A stretch of DNA of 6,756 nt from an uncultured Bacteroidota bacterium (GTDB taxonomy: Bacteria > Bacteroidota > Bacteroidia > Chitinophagales > Chitinophagaceae). The stretch spans positions 1-6,756 of the forward strand of contig CAIVKT010000721.1 of assembly GCA_903906615.1 (NCBI GenBank), in the 5' to 3' direction. A program made the translations under genes and the position numbers. Of the stretch, positions 1 to 3,966 are shown piece by piece; the stretch's first letter is position 1, and each line of letters starts with the position of its first letter. The notes under the pieces are model-generated. The model was not told the origin of the DNA and made no database searches. It saw only the letters and a program-made list of their open reading frames with translations.

Positions 1-150
1 GGAAGGGCCTATTGGAACTTACCTATGCGTAACGCGCCCCTAAACGAGGCTGCCGATTGCAAATCGGCTCTATTTATAGTACCGGATGCCCTTCGGAACA
101 TCCGGCACAACGTGGCCTTTAACAGCAACAATAGATATAGCACACTTTAA
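1..150 (+). CDS. Possible C-terminal fragment of an unrecognised protein
   Basis: Frame 1 is open from the first base to a TAA at 148-150, giving 49 residues that begin GRAYWNLPMRNAPLN and end NNRYSTL. The other two forward frames close within about 45 bases. I do not recognise a family. The middle part, AADCKSALFIVPDALRNIRH, is encoded by two perfect palindromes (52-68 and 82-105), which are more typical of dispersed intergenic elements than of a protein domain. The last codons lie inside a terminator-like hairpin. Either a real gene has had its 3' end replaced or extended by palindromic repeats, or the frame is open by chance: 49 sense codons is not rare. Sequence left of the window would settle it. 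Confidence 0.3.
   Translation, partial: GRAYWNLPMRNAPLNEAADCKSALFIVPDALRNIRHNVAFNSNNRYSTL
52..108. repeat. Pair of REP-like palindromes
   Basis: Two hairpins lie 13 bases apart. The first (52-68) has a 7-bp stem GCCGATT/AATCGGC around GCA. The second (82-105) has a 7-bp stem CCGGATG/CATCCGG around a 10-base loop, and can be extended to 79-108 with one mismatch. Paired palindromes of this kind resemble the dispersed REP/BIME-type elements of bacterial spacers. That class assignment is inference; only the symmetry is seen. The first hairpin also mimics a tRNA-Cys anticodon arm (GCA in a 7-base loop), but no tRNA surrounds it. Confidence 0.5.
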
Positions 151-172
151 AAAAGGTGCTATATCTATTTTA
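130..172 (+). terminator. Rho-independent terminator-like hairpin
   Basis: A perfect 14-bp stem is formed by AATAGATATAGCAC (130-143) and its complement at 156-169. With one bulged A the stem continues as CTTT/AAAG (145-148 with 152-155) around three As. TTTT (168-171 region) follows. The hairpin contains the stop codon of the open frame ending at 150. The stem is AT-rich, and the A-run inside plus the flanking TTTTATAAAA suit termination from either side. Only the fold is seen; function is inferred. Confidence 0.6.
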
Positions 173-275
173 TAAAACACCCCATAGATTTTTCGTCTTG
201 GGTCGGATTCCTTTATAAGCGACCTTTGTGCTATTAAAGGGTATTTTATCCTGCAATAGCCATTTCAGCTATGTG

Positions 276-375
276 CTTTGTGAACTTGGTGAGAAACTTG
301 GTGGCCTTTGTGTTAAACCTTCACTCACGCAAAAAATCTGCGCTCCTTGCGGAACCTTTGCGACTCCGCGTTAAA
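276..375 (+). repeat. Two diverged arrays of CTTTGTG/CTTTGCG words
   Basis: Array A (276-317) contains CTTTGTG, CTTGGTG, CTTGGTG, CTTTGTG and ends in TTAAA. Array B (337-375) contains TCTGCG, CTTGCG, CTTTGCG, CCGCG and also ends in TTAAA. The two line up word by word, with A carrying GTG where B carries GCG. They look like two diverged copies of one roughly 40-base element whose units are 9-12 bases apart. From general familiarity, similar word strings occur in spacers of other Bacteroidota genomes; no function is known to me. Confidence 0.55.
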
Positions 376-384
376 AAATTTGCT

Positions 385-414
385 ATGTCCCAAATGGGAC
401 ATCCAATGGGACAT
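385..414. repeat. ATGTCCC hairpin plus direct GGGACAT copies
   Basis: ATGTCCCA (385-392) and TGGGACAT (395-402) form an 8-bp hairpin with a two-base loop, or 7 bp with four. ATGGGACAT then recurs directly at 406-414, and again at 506-514 where it continues into GACACCTGGCTC. GTGTCATGTCCC-type words are, as I recall, found near REP-associated tyrosine transposase elements. No transposase gene is present in this window, so the link is tentative. Confidence 0.45.
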
Positions 415-560
415 CTGAAAATTTAAATACGAACAAAACCCTTACCCACAGTCACTTACATAAAAAATCATAATCAGAATTACCAACAAAAAAAGTTTTC
501 AGCGCATGGGACATGACACCTGGCTCTTTACCATGAGTAGACTCGGCAGGACAAAAGTGT

Positions 561-602
561 AAAATTCTCTATTCTTTAATTCTGCAAATTACTGATTCAG
601 AT
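561..602 (+). repeat. Degenerate AATTCTG/GATTCAG tract
   Basis: The stretch reads as successive AAATTCT, TAATTCTG, AAATTACTG and GATTCAG words at roughly 9-11 base spacing. It resembles the short-word tandem tracts elsewhere in this window's spacers but uses a different word. No coding potential or long fold is visible. Confidence 0.35.
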
Positions 603-654
603 AATTGGGTGTGCGCAACGATCTTGCACAAGTGAGCAAAAATCTAGCAAAAGT

Positions 655-673
655 TGAGCAACTTTATTGCTCA
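655..673. repeat. TGAGCAA hairpin with direct copies nearby
   Basis: TGAGCAA (655-661) and TTGCTCA (667-673) make a perfect 7-bp hairpin with a 5-base loop. AAGT (651-654) and ACTT (679-682) can add an outer stem across a bulge. Extra direct copies of TGAGCAA occur at 633-639 and 721-727. It could be an operator-like array or a structured RNA; there is no evidence to choose between these. Confidence 0.35.
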
Positions 674-792
674 TTTCAACTTCAACTCGTTGATTATCAA
701 CAATCCCAATAGCTATCGGGTGAGCAACAACCCTTCAAAAAATAAACCCGAAGTTGCGTGCAATAAACCGGATTATAATCGTACCAAACAAA

Positions 793-948
793 CTTTCTAC
801 TTTCTACTTATGACTTGCTACTTTAAAAGACACAATAAACAATATCTATACCCGCATAACCCCATTCCCACCACATTATCTTAATTTTGTACCCTATTAA
901 CCTAAAGACGTAACAGCTTTCTACTTTCTACTAAAGACTTTCTACTAC
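793..948 (+). repeat. Two TTTCTACT tandem tracts flanking the promoter
   Basis: CTTTCTACTTTCTACT appears at 793-808 and again at 918-933. Each copy is followed after a short interruption by another CTACT word (to 824 and to 948). The second tract lies directly against the ATG at 950, so the leader of the dioxygenase mRNA would be pyrimidine-rich. The base period is 8. The two copies, about 125 bases apart, flank the promoter-like box at 882-889. Confidence 0.5.
882..889 (+). promoter_or_regulatory. Promoter -7 box for the dioxygenase gene
   Basis: TAATTTTG matches the Bacteroidota -7 consensus TAnnTTTG exactly and lies 60 bases before the ATG at 950. No TTG is present at the ideal 19-base distance upstream, so this is half a promoter by motif alone. 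Transcription would start near 894-898 and give a leader of about 50 bases. Confidence 0.45.
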
Positions 949-949
949 C

Positions 950-2353
950 ATGGACATCCAGCAATTATACACCAACTGCCTCAGCGAAGCAGCATACTTT
1001 ATAGCCAGCGACGGCGAGGCCGCAGTCATTGACCCCCTGCGCGATGTGGATACATACATCAAAATGGCCGAAGAAAAAGGCGTGAAGATCAAGTACATCT
1101 TCGAGACCCATTTCCATGCCGACTTCGTTAGCGGCCATGTGGAGCTCGCCGCCAAAACAGGCGCACCCATCATCTACGGCCCCGATACACAGGCGGGCTT
1201 CAAAGTGCATGTGGCTGCCGATGGCGAAGAATTTATGGTAGGCAAGCTGAAGATAAAAGCGCTGCATACCCCCGGCCATACGCTCGAAAGCACCTGCTAC
1301 CTGCTGCACAACGAGGAAGGTGAGCCGTATTGCATCTTCACCGGCGATACCTTGTTTGTAGGCGATGTGGGCCGCCCCGATCTGTTCAGTGGCAACCTCT
1401 CCAAAGAAGACCTGGCCGGTATGATGTACGAAAGCCTGCGCGATAAAATAAAGCCCCTCAACGACAACATCATCGTTTATCCCGCGCATGGCCCCGGCTC
1501 ATCCTGCGGCAAAAACCTCGGCCCCGATACCTTCAGCACCATAGGCGCGCAAAAAGCAACCAACTATGCCCTGCAGGATATGACCGCCGTTGAGTTCATC
1601 AAAACCGTTACCAGCGGCCTCTCCGAGCCACCGGTATACTTCCCCGTCAATGCACGCATCAACAAAGAAGGCACAGATAGCCTCGATAGTGTTTTTGAGA
1701 AAGGATTGAAACCATTGACAGTAAATGACTTCAAAAAGCTGGCCGAAGACGGTGCCTGGATACTCGATACCCGCCACGAAACCATCTTCACACAAGGCTT
1801 TGTACCTGATTCCATAAGCATCGGCCTCAATGGCCGCTTTGCCGAGTTTGCCGGCATCATCATCCCCGAAGGGCAATCGCTGGTGTTGGTTACCGAAGAA
1901 GGCAAAGAAAAAGAAACCATCACCCGCCTCGCCCGCGTGGGTATAGACAATGTACTGGGCTACCTCGGTGGCGGCTACGAAGCCTGGGTAAATGCCGGCG
2001 AAACCATAGACCTCATTATAGACATAGAGCCCGATGAATTTGCCATGGACTACCCGCACGACGATCTGCTGGAAGTAATAGACGTGCGCAAACCATCGGA
2101 GTACGAAAGTGGCCACGTAAAGGGCGCTCAAAACATACCACTCGATACCCTCACCGATCCGCTGAACGTAGCCATGATAGACGAGAACGCCAACCTCTAC
2201 ATTCATTGCGCGGGCGGCTATCGCTCCGTGATAGCAGCATCCATACTCAAAAAGCATGGCTACCACAACCTGCGCAATGTGCTCGGCGGCTTCAGTAAAA
2301 TAAAGCAGGAAAAAGGCATACTCGTAGTATTGCCCGGCGCCGTAGAAAACTAA
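950..2353 (+). CDS. Persulfide dioxygenase-sulfurtransferase (MBL fold plus two rhodanese domains)
   Basis: This 467-aa cytosolic protein has the domain order of CstB-type enzymes. Residues 1-215 form an ETHE1-like metallo-beta-lactamase fold, with THFHADF at 53-59, H110 in TPGH, D133 in TGDTLF and H180 in PAHG. By family knowledge H54, H110 and D133 should bind the mononuclear iron that oxidises persulfides to sulfite. A Cys (C186, in GSSCGKN) follows the last metal-site His. Residues about 255-355 form a rhodanese-like domain whose active-site loop lacks Cys (VTEEGKE at 314-320), so it is probably non-catalytic. Residues about 365-460 form a rhodanese with catalytic loop CAGGYRS, C420. Likely role: detoxifying sulfide-derived persulfide while transferring sulfur to sulfite or a thiol. 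The ATG start is supported by the family-like N-terminus (QLYTNCLSEAAYFI). It stands alone, with no sulfide:quinone reductase or regulator beside it. The exact products of this enzyme are inferred. Confidence 0.9.
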   Translation: MDIQQLYTNCLSEAAYFIASDGEAAVIDPLRDVDTYIKMAEEKGVKIKYIFETHFHADFVSGHVELAAKTGAPIIYGPDTQAGFKVHVAADGEEFMVGKLKIKALHTPGHTLESTCYLLHNEEGEPYCIFTGDTLFVGDVGRPDLFSGNLSKEDLAGMMYESLRDKIKPLNDNIIVYPAHGPGSSCGKNLGPDTFSTIGAQKATNYALQDMTAVEFIKTVTSGLSEPPVYFPVNARINKEGTDSLDSVFEKGLKPLTVNDFKKLAEDGAWILDTRHETIFTQGFVPDSISIGLNGRFAEFAGIIIPEGQSLVLVTEEGKEKETITRLARVGIDNVLGYLGGGYEAWVNAGETIDLIIDIEPDEFAMDYPHDDLLEVIDVRKPSEYESGHVKGAQNIPLDTLTDPLNVAMIDENANLYIHCAGGYRSVIAASILKKHGYHNLRNVLGGFSKIKQEKGILVVLPGAVEN

Positions 2354-2376
2354 GGCTTAAATCCCAAAGATCAAAA

Positions 2377-2398
2377 CATCCCGATAGCTATCGGGATG
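2377..2398. repeat. Perfect 22-bp palindrome
   Basis: CATCCCGATAG is followed immediately by its exact complement, with the centre between 2387 and 2388. It begins 23 bases after the stop of the dioxygenase gene. A degraded copy, CCCAATAGCTATCGGG, lies at 705-720 in the spacer upstream of the same gene. No T-run follows, so a classical terminator is unlikely. It may be a dispersed palindromic repeat or a dimeric protein-binding site. Confidence 0.55.
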
Positions 2399-2469
2399 GA
2401 ATTTGGATACCGGCCATTGGAATTTGAAAATTGGAATTTGGACACTGGAATTTGTCCCCCTGGAATTTT
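2397..2469 (+). repeat. Five-copy TTGGAATTTG tandem tract
   Basis: TGGAATTT occurs at 2397, 2418, 2432, 2446 and 2461, giving spacings of 21, 14, 14 and 15 bases. The copies after the first are thus about one and a half helical turns apart. The linker sequences differ. The first copy overlaps the end of the 22-bp palindrome. It resembles the other short-word tracts in this window and shows no coding character. Confidence 0.55.
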
Positions 2470-2547
2470 CAAAATGGCTATATTTGCCACCCAAATAGAT
2501 ACAAAACACTGTTTTGCACTATTTGTTCAAAATCCTGTAAATTTATT

Positions 2548-2577
2548 TTGCAGGCAACACTATTTTTTCTACCTTTG
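2548..2577 (+). promoter_or_regulatory. rpmH operon promoter
   Basis: TTG at 2548-2550, a spacer of exactly 19 bases, then TACCTTTG at 2570-2577 match both halves of the Bacteroidota primary promoter (TTG, N19, TAnnTTTG). Transcription would start about 2582-2585, some 30 bases before the rpmH ATG. A second -7-like box, TATATTTG at 2479-2486, lacks a well-placed TTG and is weaker. Confidence 0.75.
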
Positions 2578-2582
2578 CAATC

Positions 2583-2596
2583 CCCTTGCAAAAGGG
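2583..2596 (+). promoter_or_regulatory. 5'-end hairpin of the rpmH mRNA
   Basis: CCCTT (2583-2587) and AAGGG (2592-2596) pair around GCAA, a GNRA-type tetraloop. By spacing from the -7 box the hairpin would sit at or within a few bases of the transcript's 5' end. It is followed by an A-rich stretch leading to the ATG at 2613, with no Shine-Dalgarno sequence. A role in protecting the 5' end, or in ribosomal-protein feedback, is inference. Confidence 0.4.
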
Positions 2597-2612
2597 CATA
2601 AAAAACAATAGC

Positions 2613-2768
2613 ATGAAACGTACATATCAACCACACCGCCGCAGCCGCAAAACAGTACATGGTTTCCGCAAGCGCATGGAATCAGCTAATGGCCGCAGGG
2701 TACTGGCATCGCGCCGCGCTAAGGGCCGTCATAAACTGACTGTATCAGACGAACGCCGCCTGAAGTAA
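2613..2768 (+). CDS. rpmH: 50S ribosomal protein L34 (bL34)
   Basis: This 51-aa protein is the large-subunit ribosomal protein that binds 23S rRNA. The sequence [13 protein letters not shown] followed by [27 protein letters not shown] is the full L34 signature and strongly basic. The ATG at 2613 is chosen over an upstream in-frame TTG at 2586 because L34 begins at MKRT and the TTG lies inside the predicted leader hairpin. The C-terminus (SDERRLK) is a few residues longer than the shortest L34 proteins. It is first in a cluster with rnpA 19 bases downstream, the arrangement known from most bacteria, and is driven by the promoter at 2548-2577. There is no Shine-Dalgarno; the bases before the ATG are A-rich. 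Confidence 0.97.
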   Translation: MKRTYQPHRRSRKTVHGFRKRMESANGRRVLASRRAKGRHKLTVSDERRLK

Positions 2769-2787
2769 TCTTTAAAATTGATCTGCC

Positions 2788-3204
2788 ATTCGTTATACTT
2801 TCACGGTATATGAGCGGCTCAAAAAAGAGCAGCATATTGATACGCTTTTCCATAAAGGGAAAGCGTTTTCTGTTTTTCCTGTAAGGCTCGTTTATTTGCT
2901 GCTACCCGCCCCTGATGGCACCGCATCCCCTGTGCAGGCAGGTTTCTCGGTGCCCAAAAAGAAATTCCGCAGCTCGGTAAAGCGCCACCGTATACGCCGC
3001 CTTATGGTAGAAGTATGGCGGCACCACAAGCATACCCTGCACGCAGCCATACCACCCGGCCAGCAACTGCACTTATTCCTTATCTTTACAGATACCAAGC
3101 TGCCCGACCTTGCCCTGGTGCAAAAAGCCATAGTAGCAGGTGTAGACAAGCTGGCGGCCATACTGCAGCCGCCCGCAGCTACAGATACCGCACAGCAGCC
3201 GTAA
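2788..3204 (+). CDS. rnpA: Ribonuclease P protein component, apparently with an ATT start
   Basis: RnpA is the protein cofactor of the RNase P ribozyme, which trims tRNA 5' ends. From 2788 the frame reads 138 residues: [12 protein letters not shown] near the N-terminus, then [20 protein letters not shown] (17-36), [22 protein letters not shown] (52-73, containing the RNR-type RNA-binding helix), and a C-terminal helix IVAGVDKL. The in-frame upstream stop is TGA at 2779-2781. Between it and the conserved ERLKK there is no ATG, GTG or TTG; ATT at 2788 is the only common near-cognate start and puts M-RYTF exactly where homologues begin. The first canonical start, TTG at 2896, would delete 36 residues including half the substrate-binding core. 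The length from ATT is normal for the family. yidD begins 2 bases after its stop. A sequence error is the alternative. Confidence 0.88.
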   Translation: MRYTFTVYERLKKEQHIDTLFHKGKAFSVFPVRLVYLLLPAPDGTASPVQAGFSVPKKKFRSSVKRHRIRRLMVEVWRHHKHTLHAAIPPGQQLHLFLIFTDTKLPDLALVQKAIVAGVDKLAAILQPPAATDTAQQP

Positions 3205-3206
3205 AG

Positions 3207-3428
3207 ATGCGTAAGCTATTCACCATACTATTCACAGCCATCATCCGCTTTTACCAGGGGGCTATATCGCCATTCTTTGGCGCCAAGTGCCGCTTCACGC
3301 CCACCTGCAGCGCCTATGGGCTGGAGGCCATCAAAAAGCATGGCCCCTTCAAAGGAGGCTGGCTCACCATCAAGCGCTTCGGCTCCTGCCATCCCTGGGG
3401 CAGGCATGGCTACGATCCGGTGCCGTAA
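3207..3428 (+). CDS. yidD: Membrane protein insertion efficiency factor YidD
   Basis: The product is 73 aa and belongs to the YidD (UPF0161) family, which sits on the inner face of the membrane and assists YidC/Sec insertion of membrane proteins. Visible signature: an amphipathic hydrophobic N-terminus ([21 protein letters not shown]), then [25 protein letters not shown] with C28 and C34, and the C-terminal [13 protein letters not shown] with C61. The ATG at 3207 follows the rnpA stop by 2 bases, so translation is probably coupled. A longer reading of the same frame back to 3015 is the out-of-frame shadow of rnpA and is not used. The usual next gene of this cluster in many bacteria, yidC, is absent. 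Confidence 0.95.
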   Translation: MRKLFTILFTAIIRFYQGAISPFFGAKCRFTPTCSAYGLEAIKKHGPFKGGWLTIKRFGSCHPWGRHGYDPVP

Positions 3429-3450
3429 GTATTTCAGGATTTTTTCTTAA

Positions 3451-3475
3451 TTTTCAAAAGTGTTGAAAAGCTTTT
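3451..3475 (+). terminator. Weak terminator candidate after yidD
   Basis: TTTTCAA (3451-3457) and TTGAAAA (3463-3469) pair around AAGTG, followed by GCTTTT. It lies 22 bases past the yidD stop and could end the rpmH-rnpA-yidD transcript. The stem is AT-rich and the T-run short, so leakage into the next gene is likely. An alternative reading is promoter DNA: TAATTTTC at 3448-3455 is one base off the TAnnTTTG box. Confidence 0.3.
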
Positions 3476-3478
3476 ATT

Positions 3479-3889
3479 ATGAACAATACAGAAATTCGCT
3501 GGAAACAAAATTTCAACCACTATAAAAAGTCTTTGCAAAACATTGAAAGCGTTCTACCAAACATAGACGTACTAAATGAATTGCAGCAAGATGGCCTTGC
3601 GCATCGATTTATCCTTACCACCAATATCGCATTAGAAGTGATGCAACGCTATGTAGCATATTGTGGGTACGTGCTTACCGAAGATGTCGAAGATAATATA
3701 GAACTACTCGCTCAAAATGGGATCCTCGATAAAATAGCCTGGCGTAATATGCTATCTGTGAAAGACGAATTTAGCGATAACGAAAAGGTATATACCAGTG
3801 CTGAATACCTTAGCAAGACAATAAAATTCCTGCCTGCACTCCGTTCTTTTCGGAACACCATAGAAAGGGAATATTCAGTACAGCAATAA
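3479..3889 (+). CDS. Orphan HI0074/HepT-like nucleotidyltransferase-partner protein
   Basis: The 136-aa product looks like an all-helical member of the HI0074 (nucleotidyltransferase substrate-binding) family, related to HepT toxins. The match rests on RWKQNFNHYKKSLQNIE (7-23), LQQDGLAHRFILTTNIALEVMQRYV (35-59), the ILDKIAWRNMLSVKDEF segment (82-98) and FLPALRSF near the end. Family members normally pair with a small MNT nucleotidyltransferase encoded next door; none is present, since the flanks are yidD and a convergent rng. The R-x4-6-H active motif of HepT proteins is not visible: where family members carry an RN..SH stretch this one has VKDEFSDN. It is therefore unlikely to act as a HepT RNase. 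The gene is clearly more AT-rich than its neighbours, suggesting later acquisition. Family call is moderately sure; function is unknown. Confidence 0.7.
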   Translation: MNNTEIRWKQNFNHYKKSLQNIESVLPNIDVLNELQQDGLAHRFILTTNIALEVMQRYVAYCGYVLTEDVEDNIELLAQNGILDKIAWRNMLSVKDEFSDNEKVYTSAEYLSKTIKFLPALRSFRNTIEREYSVQQ

Positions 3890-3899
3890 CCCCACACAT

Positions 3900-3925
3900 A
3901 AAAAAGCCGGGCCAAAAGGCCCGGC
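3900..3925 (-). terminator. Intrinsic terminator of the rng operon
   Basis: GCCGGGCC (3906-3913) and GGCCCGGC (3918-3925) form a perfect 8-bp GC stem with an AAAA loop. Six As lie at 3900-3905, which become a U6 tail on the minus-strand transcript coming from rng, whose stop is 37 bases away. On the plus strand the hairpin is followed by AATATCTT, a poor tail, so it terminates the HepT-like gene less well. Confidence 0.85.
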
Positions 3926-3930
3926 AATAT

Positions 3931-3966
3931 CTTATCAACTTATCAACTTCTACCTATCAACTTATA
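3931..3966 (-). repeat. Threefold AAGTTGATA tract at the 3' end of rng
   Basis: Read on the minus strand, AAGTTGATA occurs three times between the rng stop and the terminator; the first copy overlaps the final A of the TAA stop codon. Spacing is 15 then 9 bases. It belongs with the other degenerate short-word tracts in the spacers here. Confidence 0.5.

Larger units (their letters stand above)
151..949. other. Long gene-free, repeat-rich spacer
   Basis: About 800 bases separate the left-edge frame from the persulfide dioxygenase gene. I find no frame here with protein-like composition on either strand; the longest (654-884, +) starts at TTG and reads as low-complexity Asn/Ser/Tyr residues. 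What it does hold: a degenerate CTTTGTG/CTTTGCG tandem (276-375), ATGTCCC/GGGACAT hairpin and copies (385-414 and 506-514), an AATTCTG/GATTCAG tract (561-602), a TGAGCAA hairpin (655-673), a degraded copy of the CCCGATAGCTATCGGG palindrome (705-720), two TTTCTACT tracts (793-824 and 917-948), and a promoter-like box at 882-889. It may be a decayed region or a landing site for small mobile repeats. Confidence 0.7.

Noticed and set aside
40..110. tRNA-Cys-like anticodon arm (GCA in a 7-base loop)
   Set aside because: No acceptor stem, D arm or T loop of the TTCGAAT kind can be built around it on either strand; it is better explained as a palindrome.
654..884. 76-aa open frame on the plus strand starting at TTG
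   Set aside because: Low-complexity Asn/Ser/Tyr composition, made from repeat and palindrome sequence, with no family resemblance and no good start.
276..948. Possible CRISPR array in the repeat-rich spacer
   Set aside because: Repeats are 7-10 bases, degenerate and irregularly spaced; there are no uniform repeats with equal-length unique spacers and no cas genes.
965..2266. Long antisense frames across the dioxygenase gene
   Set aside because: Shadows of the GC-rich coding strand; the plus-strand protein has full metal and rhodanese motifs.
2396..2611. 71-aa open frame on the plus strand
   Set aside because: Consists of the TTGGAATTTG tandem tract and the rpmH promoter region; not protein-like.
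2810..2884. 24-codon frame from ATG at 2810 ([10 protein letters not shown]...)
   Set aside because: Lies out of frame within conserved rnpA sequence; it is the only ATG nearby but does not lead into RnpA, and no slippery site is obvious.
3015..3206. N-terminal extension of yidD back to 3015
   Set aside because: Overlaps rnpA out of frame, and YidD proteins begin at the short hydrophobic segment starting at 3207.
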